Positions 36,421 through 49,155 are shown, numbered from the stretch's first letter. The stretch: 64,000 bases of DNA from Ampullaceana balthica (GCA_944989445.1 CALYLW010001190.1:24420-88419); one strand, 5' to 3'. A program made the numbers and translations. The notes: a model not told the origin generated them from the letters alone.

Positions 36421-36611
36421 TTAGTTCGATCCGTCGCCAATTGTATTAGGTCTTGGTTATTTCTTAGCCCCATGGTTGAGCTTTCTCTTTTGATTATTCT
36501 ACGTAGGGTTTCTTTTGGCCTTCCTTGTTTTCTTTTACCTTTTGGTGTCCATATGAAGGCCTTATATATGACCGATACATGGCCCCAAAACCATGTATAA
36601 TTTCTGATCAA
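36421..36611 (-). pseudogene. LINE C-terminal fragment (GKRKQGRPKETLRR)
   Basis: Minus strand encodes GHVSVIYKAFIWTPKGKRKQ, GRPKETLRRIIKRE, then NNQDLIQLATDRTN before running into the MITE. The W-x-P-x-GKRKRGRPK-x-T-x-RR block with a downstream LA.DR motif is typical of the C-terminus of animal RTE-type LINE polyproteins. Only this end remains; the MITE insertion replaces the final residues. Confidence 0.65.
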
Positions 36612-36619
36612 CTTTAATT

Positions 36620-37324
36620 CGCATTCTCAAGAATGAACTCAGCGCAGAATTTAGTTATATTACAACCCAAGGACCGCAGTTATATCGTCGTTTACAAAAT
36701 GATATACTTAACAAATAAATGTTGGCATAATTTCACCTATCCGTGATAAAATTTATGATGCAGCACACTTCCGCTGCAAAGTGCGGGTATATTTTTAGTT
36801 TAATATAAAATCCAAGGAGTCACTCATCACCCAATTCAATTATAATAGAAGGAGCGTGAATGACGATGTTTAGGATGATTCGGTGTTTAATTATAATGAG
36901 CTTGTGCACTCAGCTAGGTCATTGCGAAGTGTGTGATGTTGAATCATAAGTATCGAAGTTTCTGCTTACCAAATCTATCAGCAAAGGGACAGAACTGACC
37001 CGCACACCCACAATCTTCTTGTGTACGACGTTCTTATAAACATCATCGCGTTCATGGCGGCGTTACGTCAAACGGAGTGACGTCATGAAAGCGTCAGGAC
37101 GACTAGATAAGTGACTGAATAGAAACAATTATTGGAATGGGTTTTAATCAATGAACATAAAAATTCGAATGCGAGATTTTACAGTTTAATTTAAACCCCG
37201 GCCAAATCAGCAATTTATTTCATAACATTAAACGTGAAAGCAGACGAATAGCAACTTTTTCTCTTGAAACCAGCTCCCTGGTTTTAACGTGGCATTGAGT
37301 TTATATATTCGACGGAGATGATGA
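36620..37324. other. No gene seen
   Basis: CRE-like TGACGTCATG at 37079. Otherwise unassigned AT-rich DNA. Confidence 0.4.
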
Positions 37325-37882
37325 TTACCGTATAAAATCGTTCTAAAGCCGACCTTTTTTGGACAAAATCTAAGGGGAAAAGTTGGGCGTCGGCTTACGA
37401 GCTGGTCATAGGTGAATTCTGCATGTAGATTGAATACCGGTGCTGTTATTGTAGATCATCAAGGCCCTTTTCTACATTCTACAAGATTCGACTGGTCTAC
37501 CAGAAGCTATAAAATATTATTAGATATCCGCACTTACCTAATTTAATCATTTCATTTATTTTTGTGAATGTTTTAATAAATTGTTTTAGAAATTTTGTTT
37601 TCAACAACGAATTTTCGCCACTGTTTACAAAAGAATTTTTTTTCCTTCAAAATACTGGTAACTCTTGCCTAACAAAGAGCACAAAGACAAAGATCGGTAG
37701 TACAAAGTAAACAATCATAATGACCGATTTAGCTTGTAGTTTTTAAAAAATGTGTACCATTTTGTTTACGCTGTCCTATTATTTTTGGGATCGGCTTACG
37801 AGTGGGGTACACACTTTTAATACTTTTCCTTTCAAAAAAAAAGGGGGGAGGCGGCTTATTAACGAACGAGTATATACGGTAA
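37325..37882. mobile_element. ~558 bp TIR element, copy B
   Basis: Ends TTACCGTATAAAATCGTTCT (then AAAGCCGACC) and GGCGGCTTATTAACGAACGA, GTATATACGGTAA. Collinear with copy A at 13709, both carrying CTACCAGAAGCTATAA and ACTCTTGCCTAACAAAGAGC. Confidence 0.78.
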
Positions 37883-39660
37883 ATAATAATATTGTTAATT
37901 ATGAAAATTTAAAATAAAACTAAAGAAATAAACCTCTTACTCTTAATAGATTTTAAATTTAAGTTTAAAAGAAAAAAATTAAGTAAATACAGTTTCAGTT
38001 TAGTTATTTATATTTTTTTAAATTGACAGCAACGCATTTCTCTGTATTTATTACTATTATTTATTTATGATGGAGAAGGGAGGAGCGACCTTCAGTCTAC
38101 CTCACCATCTAAAAACAAATTTCCTTGAATTATATTTTTATATTTTATGCTTCATAAAATCTGAGAAGACAAATAAATAAAGCCCTAAATTAAAACAGAA
38201 CTAAAACAAAAAATTTAAGTTATAAAAAAATAATATAATAAACCTGAAAAGAAGTTCTGAACTGTTTGGAGAATTAAGGAACTGAAATTGTGATAGGCTG
38301 TCGAGCGTTAACTTCACTCAAAATAACTCCATAAAATCAGCACTGGTTTGGTCCATAGTTTTACGATATGTTTAATGAAAGGCTTTTGAGACCGCAGGCA
38401 GCCACCAGCGATGAACAAACAGATTTTGTGAGCTTCTATAATAAAATGAGATTTTTGCCCCTTTGAATTAAAGAAGAGTTTGATGACCTGTGCAGTCTTC
38501 TGTTCTGTGGAGTAAAGAGATTTATTTTTTTATTTGACTCGCACCTGTGCAAAGTTAAGCATCATTTTATGCTTTGAGATGAGCACATCAAAAGCACGTG
38601 AGAGGCGGGAGTCGAGGACGTGCCGAGGGCCGTTAAACTGTATGTGTCAGAAAATAGTTCCGTCACCACCCAGGACGTGGAGTGAGTACATTTTTTGACA
38701 GCTCCGCTTTGGACATGGTCTACAGAAAATGATGAAAGTGAAATTAAGTGTCCTTTAAAATGATGTGTGTTTTTTTAACAAATATTTCAAGCTACGATGG
38801 AGATCTTTTGTTCCGCACAAAAGCATACATTTTCAAAAAAGAAATACGAATGAAATTAGCTAACAAATAAGAATTAGCTATTTTTGAGAAGGAACAAATG
38901 CTAAGTAAATGTTAATAAAAGAGAAACAGACCATTACAAATTCTTTTACTAAAATACATTCATAAGTCTTTAAACTAGCTGATTTTTTATGTTACATAAC
39001 GTTTGATATAACCTTAACATAATACGTATTATAATTTCTAGCTTGGGGATTGTGTCAATAAGTGCGGCATTCACATCGGTGGCCTTAATCGTAACAAAAA
39101 TCAATTTAACTATATTTCAAAAGGGCAAGCGGTTTTAACGAAGTTACTTTTCCTTATTTTTCAAGACGTGACATTCGTTAAGTTTCGCCTTTTGGACCAC
39201 TCCCGGCAAAGTCCTTATGAGAATGTATCCAATAATCAGAGTGTATATACTTACATATTATAAACTAATAAGAGTATTTTTCTTCGATCATTGTTTTTTG
39301 TAATTGACTAGTCTTAAAAATTCAGATAAAAACATGTTCCTTAGAATGAATTTTCAAGTTCTTTAAAACTTCATGCTTTAAGTAAAAAAAAATATTTTTT
39401 TTTACATATTCTAATTTATTTTACTTTTTTTTTCCTTGTAATTTAAGAGTCATTTCATTGATGCTGTTTTCCTTTCAGCCTTTGTAAATAAATATTCGGG
39501 TTCAATTATTTATCTCAAACCTTAAATTGTCCTATTAATAATAGCAAGTCATAGAATAACATTAAAAGATTAATAAACTGTCGTTATATTCCACTAGCAT
39601 TTCTTTTGTTCATTAGATAAACGTGAGTGATTCAAGACTTAAGAAATGGTTTACTTTGAA
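37883..39660. other. No gene seen; AT-rich DNA
   Basis: The part at 38280-38720 is less AT-rich and free of recognised repeats, so could hold a conserved non-coding element. No frame supports a gene. Confidence 0.4.
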
Positions 39661-40066
39661 CTAGGGATGCGGATATTAACGATTAATTAATCGATTAATC
39701 GTTTAAAAAATTTAGTCGATTAAAATTAATTTGATCGAATAAAATTCTATCGAAATTTGAGAAAATATTTTTAATATTTTTTGTCCAATGTATTATTATT
39801 TTTTTTACTTACATACATTTCCCTCGTATTATTATTATTTATTTATTTAACGTGCATGCGTGAACAAAAAGTTTTTTCTTCCATATTTCTTGCATAGCAG
39901 AACGAATTTGCTGTGTTACGTCACAAAATTTGGGAATCATTGATTTACCGCGACTTAACCGATTTCGTGACTTAACGGGATCTATACATGCGTCATAAAA
40001 ATATAAGTAATCGAAATTAATCGATTAAATTTTCCCGATTAAAAAAATTTAATCAGTACCAGCCCT
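39661..40066. mobile_element. hAT-like element (AGGGATGCGGAT / AGTACCAGCCCT ends)
   Basis: Both subterminal regions carry AATCGATTAATCG / AATTAATCGATTAAAT. Flanks ACTTTGAA (39653-39660) and ACTTTAAA (40067-40074) match at 7 of 8. About 400 bp, no coding frame. Confidence 0.7.
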
Positions 40067-42575
40067 ACTTTAAACAAACAAAAAATATCTTAAAGTTGTA
40101 AATTAAACAGAATGTTTTGAGAGGGGTGGCTCAACCTTCTCCCACAACCTCCCACCCCCTCCCACACACACACAACCTCCCACCCCCACAACCTCCTCCC
40201 TGGAACCCGTCCCTGCGACCTCTCCCGGAGACCTCCCCCCCCCCAACCCCAACCCAACTCCAGGAGCGGCACCTACCAATTCCTGGCACGGCAAAATCCC
40301 ATATCTATAGTGAGAAGTGAGATCACCTCTAGGTGCGACATTTTCGAATGGCGAATCGATCTTGTACACTCCCGTTAACTAATGAGTTCAAGTGAGTTCA
40401 TGAAGTGTAACGTTTTGTGGGATTTTTTAATCCATCGCTTTAAAAAAAAATCAAATTGAAATTTCCTGTTTCAAATGAAGTTATTATAATTTTTGTTTTT
40501 AAGAATTACAACAAACAACAAATTTTAACAAAAAAGCGCTAAGCAGATGGCCGGTTTTTTTTTAAATACTTTTTATGTTGTTTTCTTGTTGTTTTTTAAA
40601 TACAACTCAACATGTACATGCCAAGCGCACAAATATATTCTTCTCACGTTTATATGCCAATAATGTTGCCACCAGAAGTCGGCCTCGGGGGGAGCAAAAA
40701 TTAAGGCACAGTCACATCTAATTAAAAGTAAAAATAAATTCACGTGCGTCAAATTTGTTTCGTTATTTTTTTTTAATGTACCATGATTTAAATGTGCCTT
40801 TTATTTGAATGTTTCACCCTGAGCAGTGGCTGTGCCAAGAGTAAAGCTCTCACGTGACTTAGCGCTGCACGGCCACCTCTTGGCCCAGGCGGGACCACCC
40901 AAGCCGAGACAGAAATCATTAACTGGTCCTTGCCGTCTCACCTGCGGACCACACACATCGCCGAAAACACTGCTACAACAATAACATTGTTTACGGGCGG
41001 GCGAGAGGGGAAAAAAATGGGGCGGAGGTGGGGGGCGGGGCAAAAAATGGAGGAAAGAAAAAAAAAGAAGAAAAGGTAACTTTGGTGTTCACGTTGGGCA
41101 GGTGACTTCCTGAAATCTGCCCCGGTTATGTGCCTTTAATTTCTTTTGACGATTGTTTCCCTTCGTAAGATTTTTTTTAAAAAAGTATCTGATATGTATA
41201 TATATGCATATATCTTCTAGTTTAAGTCGCTTAAAGTATGGCGGCGTCAAAATTTTCAGCTCTCTCAAACTAACATAGATTTTAAAAAGTGCACGCAGCT
41301 AAGCCCCCTTTTTTTTAGAATTTCGATACGTGCTATCCCGCCCCCCGCTCCCTTGAACCCCACACACACAACACGCAAGTTAAACACTTTTTTTTACGAC
41401 CCTGAACTATAATGGTATTTTGATGTTTAACATATTTGTAAGTTCTGAAATTCATTATTTGATTAGCGTATTCAAGTAATATTCAAACAACTAAATCGAA
41501 GTATTGCGTATCGCTAAATGTACATATCCGGTGTACAATCGCTATTATTATTTTTTAGACTGTTGTATTATTATTTATTTTTATTATTGTTATTGTTTTA
41601 TTATCATTATTTATTTATTTATTTATATTTTTGCAAAATGCTGAAGTTAAAATTGCTCAATACGTTCTTTCATGACAAAGGAATTCATAAGCATAGATAT
41701 TTATAGAATTAGAAAGCAGGCAATTTTTTCATAACATGTATTGACCGAGCTAAACATAGACGAAGTCACTGGTTGTTTCAAAAAGGTGATTTAAGGGGAG
41801 ATAATATGAACTCGATAGTTTTTGGACAAAGTTGACTTAAAAGTAATGTGGACCTGGTAGTTATTTTGGAGAAGGTGACTTACGATTGTGGGGGTAGGGG
41901 GGTATTGTTGACCCGGTAGTTGTCTGTTAAGGGTTACTAAAGGTAATACTAACGCGAATATGGCATCAATAAAAGTCGCTGACAATTGTGCCATGTTCGC
42001 TCACTTACACGACCCCAAACTAGTGACATAGCTTGGATGCTCACGAGTTTACCTAGGAAAGGAAAGACACGGAGAGAGTGGAATATCCGTGGTACTGTTC
42101 ATACCATAGGGTTTCGTTTTGTGAATACATCGAGTGACAACAACCTTTGTGACGCCACTGTCTGTTCGTGATGTGTCTTTAGACAAAGTTTCAGAGCAAT
42201 GCTATTTGTAATTCTTACTGGAATTCTGGGTTTTTTTTAAAATAGAATTTATTAATAAATATACATTCTTTACTTGAAGGCAACAAATAAACAGCAATTT
42301 TATTATGTATCCTATTAAACTTGAATGACCAACAATTATAGCTACTGCGTTTTGTTTTAGTCTTCATATTCAAAAAACAAACAAGCAAACAAACAAAATT
42401 CATAGAAACATCAGCTGTAAAAAGCTCTGTTTATTTCTAAGGTGTGCAGGTGGGTGGGGGTAATCAAGTTTCTAATTTGATGGAAATTTTCGGGTGAAAG
42501 GGGGTAAATATAAATGTCTAAAAAGAGACAATGATAATGATTTCTATAAATGTATAATATATACAGATATATATT
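40067..42575. other. No gene recognised
   Basis: C-rich patch with CCTCCCACCCCC repeats 40130-40250; GC-richer patch 40810-41040 of uncertain nature; (TTATT)n-like tract 41540-41630. The short frames on both strands are not convincing. Confidence 0.4.
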
Positions 42576-42849
42576 CGTGGGCGTAGGGAAGTGGGGGCAA
42601 GGGGGGGCATTTGCCCCCCCCCCACATTTGAGAAAAAAAAATAATTTATTAAATGCATTAATAAATGTTGTATTTTAACTATTACAGCACTAATTTGTAA
42701 GTCTTATTAATTTCTAAGCTTTTTTCAACCCTTTTTTTATACTGAACTTGAATTTAATTGAAAATTGTACCTGTATGGCATCGCCATTGAAAATAAAAAA
42801 AAAGTGGGATTTTTTTGCCCCCCTGAAAAAATTCCTAGCGACGCCCATG
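42576..42849. mobile_element. MITE with perfect 8-bp target duplication
   Basis: Ends CGTGGGCGTAGGGAAG and TTCCTAGCGACGCCCATG; TATATATT flanks both sides (42568-42575 and 42850-42857). Mirror-like GCATTTGCCCCCCC near the left and TTTTTTGCCCCCCTG near the right. Confidence 0.88.
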
Positions 42850-42857
42850 TATATATT

Positions 42858-43901
42858 AACGATTTTAATAAAGAAAGTGTTCCATTATCATTTAGGAAAG
42901 GAAACAAATCTACGTAACATAATACGTATCTTAAAATAACCATGGTTTTTTTATATTATTATTTTTTTTTAAATAACTTTATATATATATTTTTTTTTAA
43001 AGTTTAAATTCAACTTTCATAATATTAAGAATTGCAGAATTTTATTTTCAGTAGCAAAATTTTCTAAAAATAAGGAAATTTGATGAATGACGTCATGCAA
43101 TTTTGGTCAATTTTTTTACCCCCCCCCTTTTTTCCCCCTCGTCACACGACGTCACAAAAATTTTACCCCCCCTCAATGTAGACCATGTTTCCAATAACCT
43201 TTTTGTCATTTAAGAATGTATTTAGTATAAGGGTGCACTCTAATATCGTAAATCGTAACACGCGTGAAGACCATGTAAGACGACATTGTTGCTTATGAAG
43301 AGGCGATAAAGTTATGTATTGTTATGCGTACGAAATTCGATGACACCTGATGGCGAAAATTGATGTCACTCTATTTCTCTAATTTTGGTTCTAGTTAAAT
43401 TTCAACATATGTTATTTATTTTAATGTACGTAGCATAAAATGAACATCTTCCTTCAATAACGTGGTTATCCAATTTGTGTAATTTAAAATGATTGAATAA
43501 TAAGACATTTATAAAGTCTCAAAAACCACTACAGTATTATCACCTTCCCCTCCTCCCACATACACAAATATTAATAAATCACTATACAAATTACAATTTT
43601 AAAAAAAACCAATCGTATGATTTAAAGGCCTGTACTCAGTCTCAAAGTAGCTCTTTTCTTTTTTAAAATTATTTAAATCCGGCCCGTGCATATTTTTATT
43701 TAAAAAAATGTTGCCCTCCTTGCAAAAAGTTTGGACACCTTTTTCCTAAAGATATCCCTCCATAGCTCACCACATCATTACCGACCAAGCAATCAAGTCA
43801 TTTCTGAGAAAACCTCTGCTGCCCTGTAACTTTCATTCCTGATGTAATACAAAACAGGCGCCACGTTAAGGGACACGTGATTGTAAATACGTCACTTACA
43901 G
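42858..43901. other. No gene seen; AT-rich with C runs
   Basis: Nothing assigned. Confidence 0.45.
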
Positions 43902-43920
43902 AGCGAGAGAGAAAGAGAGA

Positions 43921-44006
<86 letters not shown>

Positions 44007-44036
44007 GAGAGAGAAGTGGGGGGAGAGAGAGTGAGA
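43902..44036 (+). repeat. (GA)n microsatellite
   Basis: Nearly pure GAGA with few interruptions. It produces artefactual Arg/Glu and Ser/Leu frames on the two strands. Confidence 0.95.
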
Positions 44037-45109
44037 GAGCGAACGACCGAAAGAGAAAATGGGGAGTGAACGGAAAAGAGGAGAAACAAAAAAAAATGGA
44101 GTGAAAGCGGTAGTAATGTGTTAAGAACACAGTCACTCAACTTTATCTTTACGACAGTGCAGTCAACTATCCTTGGTATGTTTTATTTCTGGGTCAATTT
44201 TTAAATACATTTAACACGAAGAGGGGTAGAGAGAGTTTTGAATTTGTTTATAAACAGCTTATACTTATAGATACTTATAGATATATATTAATCCTAGAAA
44301 ATTGACCCTGCTGTTTCGGGCCTGCATTGCGGATCCCTTTCTGTTTGACTCTTTATCCCAACGTGATATAACATGAGAGTCCGTTATTCTTTGAGACCAT
44401 ATTGTACCCGGTGTAAATTAACAGAAACACATAAAACCTTTTAGGTAACCTATAAATTTAGGACTTTTTTTTAAAAAGTAACTTCACTAAAGAAAAAAAA
44501 ATAGTTAAGTAAACATTACTTTCCCCTTTATAATTGATCCATTTGTCCAACACTATATCATACCTCGATGGGATCACTTATCCCAGTATTAACCAATTTC
44601 ATGATGTGATACCAGTCTTGGTCGAATCCCTTTCCCGATATGATCCAGTTTGCTTGCGAAATCTAGTTCCCTCGTAGCATTTAATTAATTGGATCCAATA
44701 AGATCCAGTTTTCGCTTCCTTCAAGTTTTCCTGTTACTAATCCCATTTCCCCCCCCCCACCCCGCCCCCAGGTTACAGAAACTTGTAATGAATAATTTCT
44801 TTGGCGTAACTATTTTTCGAAATCACATTTATAATCGAAAGAAATGCAATAGCTGAAGTGATTATTAGGCATTTAAGTTAAAGAGTGTCCGCGGCGTGGA
44901 GCCATTCTATCCAGTGAGGTTTTCCTTACAGCCGTAAAACAATAGGATATGTATACGACTGGAAATATTATCCCATTAAAATCTAATCTAAATTGCGGCG
45001 ACCAAACGGAAAATGAAATCACAGAAGTTTCTAGAATATTTTAGATCAAACCAGAATCAAGTGAATAGTAAGACTGCTATTAAATTCATAGTCTTATAAA
45101 TAGCTAGGT
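44037..45109. other. No gene seen
   Basis: Several imperfect GATCCAGTTT/GATCCAATA words at 44530-44710, otherwise unassigned. Confidence 0.4.
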
Positions 45110-45775
45110 GTTATAGGGCGCCTACGGCGCCCACTTGTGCTGTAGGGCGCCTACGGTGTCCCCTTTTTTTTGGCAAAAAGCCTAAGTAACTTATCCTTGT
45201 TTGATAAATACGAAAGATTTAACTCCCTTATGTACACAAAGTATTTTATAATTATAAATCCTCAAATCCTCTTTTTACATCGCTCTCTTTTCCAAAATTA
45301 AAATATAAGCTAAAACTATGACGTCATATAATATTTTTTAGAATCTTTTAGAATTTTGCACACCTCCTGATGCGCGCCTTGTACTTGTATATATATATTT
45401 AAATATAATCTCAAAAAATGACGTCATAGAGCTACGGATCCTTCCTTCTTTCCAGTGACTTGGGCTATTATAATGTGTTTTTTTGGGTCAAAAGCCCAAG
45501 TAACTTATCCTTGTTTGATAAATACGAAGTATTAAACTTGCTGAAATGTACACAAACTATTTTTATTACCACGTTTTTATTAACTCGCTTTCGTTGGGCA
45601 TTGTCCAAGATTTTTTCAAATCTGCCAACGTAAAATTGAACCACTTCTGATGGTCCTAGAGATCTGAAAATTTTACCACAGATAGATCTTGGATGACAAT
45701 GCATTGTATCAAAATTTCAGATCGATCAAATGTACCGTTATTAAATTATTGAACTTTTAAGTTTATCTATAGTCT
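45110..45775 (-). repeat. Helitron-associated repeat and array-unit core, rearranged
   Basis: GGGCGCCTACGGCGCCC twice (45116, 45143), then CTTATCCTTGTTTGATAAAT twice (~45191, ~45501) with the CTATGACGTCATATAATA block between. From 45712, ATCAAAATTTCAGATCGATC and AATGTACCGTTATTAAAT is the inverse of the 48-54 kb unit core. Confidence 0.6.
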
Positions 45776-45887
45776 ATATAAAAGCATCTGTACCGTCCCG
45801 CTTTTGTTGACATCCGTGAGTTCGCCCCGTGACCACATCACAATGTTTTTAAAACGTTGGGCGGGCGCTTGTGAGGTGTTTGGTAAA

Positions 45888-46020
45888 ATAAATAGAGGTA
45901 AAAAAATATTTTTAAAAACCAGGTTGTTATAAGTGGACTAAAAAGAATAAAATAAATAGAAGTAAAAAAAAGATTTTTAAAAACCACGTTTTTATAAGCG
46001 GACTAAAAAGAAGAAAATAA
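45888..46020 (+). repeat. ~70 bp tandem duplication
   Basis: AATAAATAGAGGTAAAAAAA, TTTTTAAAAACCAGG, TTATAAGTGGACTAAAAAGA recurs once with few changes. Confidence 0.7.
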
Positions 46021-46104
46021 TTTAAAACTTAATAGTTCAAGTACTTCGATTTAATATGACTAAAAACGTGGGGTGGGTGTTTGGTATAAAAATTTATATA
46101 GAGA

Positions 46105-47347
46105 AAAAACAGATCATGTGAAACACAATTAATAGGTTTAATAGATGAACTATCAAAAGGCTTGGACAAAAATGATCAAATCGATACCATATTACTAGAC
46201 TTCTCAAAAGCATTTGACAAAGTTCACCACCTTAGTTTACTTAAAAAACTTAACTACTTTGGAATCTCATGTTCCTTACATCACTGGATCCAAGACTTCC
46301 TTTTGGGCAGGGAGCAAACTGTAATAATTAATGGATCTAAATCTGCACCAACAAAGGTTAACTCAGGAGTTCCACAAGGAAATGTGCTAGGTCCCTTACT
46401 CTTTTTAATTTATATAAATGATTTACCCAACAACATCTCAACAGGTACAAAAGTTAGGTTATTTGCTGATGATTGTATAATCTATAGAACAATTAAATCA
46501 GAACAAGATAGCAAAATTTTACAAAAAGACTTAGATGAATTGATAAAATGGGAAACTAACTGGAGTATGTCTTTCCACCCTGAAAAGTGTCAACTGTTAA
46601 GAGTAACAAAGAAAAAGAAACAAATAAATTCAAAATATTACATTCATGGAAAAGAACTGACCCAAACTAAAGATGCAAAATACTTAGGAGTCTTAATAAA
46701 TGAGAAACTATCATGGAATCCCCATGTCAATGAAGTTATTAAAAAATCAAACAAAACCTTAGGCTTTATAAAAAGGAACTTTAACAAATGTAATAGAGAT
46801 ATAAAACTAAAATGCTACCTCACTTTGGTGAGACCTGTACTAGAATATGCATCTTCTGTATGGGACCCACCCACCAAAGAAAACATTGATAAACTAGAAC
46901 AAATTCAAAAAAGAGATGCCAGATTCATTACTGGAGAATATTCGAAACTGACAAGAATAACACCATTAGTTAAATCATTAAACCTTGAAACACTAGAGGA
47001 TAGAAGAACCAAGAGCAAAGTAGTAATCATACATAAAGCAATTAATTCTAATTTAGAAATACAACACAAAGATAACTTAATACAACCCTCAGATAGACAT
47101 AAGGATAAAAACACCTTTCTTATTCCGTATGCAAGAACAAACACATACAAGTTTTCCTTCTTCCCGTCCGGAATTCGGGCGTGGAATGGGTTGCCTGAAG
47201 AATCCATGAAAACCAACACTTTATCAACATTTAAATCTCTAATAAAAATGCAGGACTAAACACAAACCATAGATAAGCGTAGGACGCAATAATTTTCTGT
47301 ATAGAAGGAGCGTCTGTAAACAGATAAGATAAGATAAGATAAGATAA
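46105..47347 (+). mobile_element. LINE copy 2, 5'-truncated, with GATAA tail
   Basis: Begins AAACAGATCATGTGAAACAC inside the reverse transcriptase and ends CAGATAAGATAAGATAAGAT. It is nearly identical to the 3' two-thirds of the 33436-35330 copy. The truncated 5' end and simple-repeat tail are typical of target-primed reverse transcription. It lies between inverted CTAAAAACGTGGGG sequences at 46059 and 47432. Confidence 0.92.
46162..47259 (+). CDS. LINE reverse transcriptase fragment, open frame
   Basis: 365 codons from an internal Met; the frame is open upstream to the truncation at ~46105 (KNRSCETQLIGLIDELSKG), so the true start lies in the missing part. Reverse-transcriptase palm motifs: DFSKAFD at residues 13-19, SGVPQG 68-73, and the catalytic FADD at 101-104. 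The thumb and C-terminal domain ends with SFFPSGIRAWNGLP near residue 335-347 and the KSLIKMQD terminus. No stop or frameshift interrupts it, unlike copy 1, so this copy is younger or better preserved. It lacks endonuclease and fingers, so cannot mobilise itself. One variant is notable: VPQGNVLG where VPQGTVLG or VPQGSVLG is usual. Confidence 0.88.
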   Translation: MDKNDQIDTILLDFSKAFDKVHHLSLLKKLNYFGISCSLHHWIQDFLLGREQTVIINGSKSAPTKVNSGVPQGNVLGPLLFLIYINDLPNNISTGTKVRLFADDCIIYRTIKSEQDSKILQKDLDELIKWETNWSMSFHPEKCQLLRVTKKKKQINSKYYIHGKELTQTKDAKYLGVLINEKLSWNPHVNEVIKKSNKTLGFIKRNFNKCNRDIKLKCYLTLVRPVLEYASSVWDPPTKENIDKLEQIQKRDARFITGEYSKLTRITPLVKSLNLETLEDRRTKSKVVIIHKAINSNLEIQHKDNLIQPSDRHKDKNTFLIPYARTNTYKFSFFPSGIRAWNGLPEESMKTNTLSTFKSLIKMQD

Positions 47348-48191
47348 AAATTAAAGATTTCTAATTTAGAAGGCAAAAGAGAGATCTATAAGTGAGAGAA
47401 TGAGTGAACCGCATATGTTAAACCTCATAAGCGCCCGCCCCACGTTTTTAGTGAATAATTCCATTACTTTTAAATTAATTTACATTTAAATACTGCATGC
47501 ACCACAAAAGTCACAGCTAACAACTTTAGTTTTATCAATCCATGTAAAAACGTATTGAACATTTTAAGCCCGCCCGACCGCCCGCTTATATTTATATAGA
47601 CGATTTAAAAGAGAAGCGATTACAAAATTAATGTGATCGCCTATATGACAGAGCGCAAAAAAATGATGATATAGATATTACATTCACATAAAGTTCCTTC
47701 TAACTTATTCATTCGTATCATAGTTGTAATTAATTTCATTTCTGAAAGTAAATAAGATACGTTTATTTATGTATTCACATTGAATATAAACACGCTGTCG
47801 AAATAATTGTATTTTAGTATTTAGTTATTAAGTCATGTTCGTTTTATATCAGATCGATTCAAGGCCTGAATATCGATCTAAGTAATGTCGTCGAAGGAAA
47901 TGATTACTCATAGACTATCGACAGTTTCCTCGAGTCAAACTCTAGTCACACTATAGTCCGACTATAGTCCTTCTTTAGTCGCACTCTAGTCAAACACCTG
48001 TCAGAATATAGTCACACTCTATAAGCACATTCTAGTCACACTATAGTCCGACTCTAGTCCTTCTTCAGTCACACTTAGGTCGTGATCTATTCATAATCTA
48101 TTCTTACTCTAGTCACACTCTAATCACACTCTATTCACTCTCTAGTCACACTCTAATCACACTCTATTCACTCTCTAGTCACACTCTAGCC
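47348..48191. other. No gene seen; short TAGTCACACTC repeat 47930-48190
   Basis: Degenerate CTCTAGTCACACTCTAATC repeats precede the hAT-like end at 48192. The rest is AT-rich. Confidence 0.5.
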
Positions 48192-48878
48192 CACAGGTTA
48201 CCAACCTTTTCCAGGTGGCGACCCCTTTTAATAAAACCAAAAAGATTCGCGAACCCCATTACAATTTTTATTTAAAAAACGTAAAAAACCACGTTTTTAC
48301 TATAAATCCTTTATACACGAGACATAACTAAAAGAATGTTCATTGTAATATGCAGCGCAAGACATTCCTAAAATACAAAAGTTTAGTTATGTCTCGTAAA
48401 ACATGTTTAATATAATGCGCACCGATCGGGAATATATTTTTAAAAAGTATCGCCAATATATTACGCACCGCACGTCGCGACAGGAAAGTATTAAAAAGGT
48501 TGTTCAACAGAATACGCACCGCGACACTCTAACTCTAGCACAAAAATTAACATGCTACATAGAGATAAATAGAGATAATCTAAAAATTCATTAATTTAAT
48601 TACAGTACATTCGATCGATAGAAATTTTGATAGATAATTTTTATCATCAGCACGAGTCTGCCTGCAAAATTTCAGCTCGCTAGCATACGAGGAAGTGGGT
48701 TAAAAATCGATCCAAAGTTTTTTCGGCATTCAAGGCATCAATCAAGCAAGCAGACGCCTCGAGTTAATATAAAGTATTTCAAAAGATTTTTTTCAACGCA
48801 AACCTCTTTACAATCTGAGCATTTAATTTCTTTCTTCCTTTCTTTTGTTTTAAAACAATCACGAGTTGGAAATCCACT

Positions 48879-49155
48879 CTTATCTTATCTTATCTATACA
48901 GACGCTCCTTCAATGCAGAAGATAATTGCGTCCACAGACCATGAAGATGATCTGTTGGCAAGTGATGCAGCGTTAACAGGCCACGGCTTTGTGGGTTCCA
49001 CGCATTACCCAGCCGCCTAACTAGTGATAGGTACCCATTCGGAGCTGGGTGACTCAGGGACGCCCTAGGCCCCGAGAACAAATCCTTGCCTTCACATGGA
49101 TTCGAAACGAGACCATCGTGCCAGTCAAGCACGCTGCCACTCGACCACCACATCC
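48879..49155 (-). mobile_element. tRNA-derived SINE sharing the LINE 3' tail
   Basis: On the minus strand it begins GGATGTGGTGGTCGAGTGGC with an A box (TGGTCGAGTGG, 49137-49147) and a B box (GTTTCGAATCC, 49098-49108, one mismatch from consensus) at tRNA-like spacing. The body contains CCGAATGGGTACCTATCACT. The 3' end, GCAATTATCTTCTGCATTGA, AGGAGCGTCTGTA, then (GATAA)n, matches the 3' end of the LINE at 33436 and 46105. Polymerase III transcript and LINE-dependent mobilisation are inferred. The 87-codon frame inside it is spurious. Confidence 0.85.

Noticed and set aside
48890..49153. 87-codon minus frame
   Set aside because: Lies wholly within the tRNA-derived SINE, which is non-coding.
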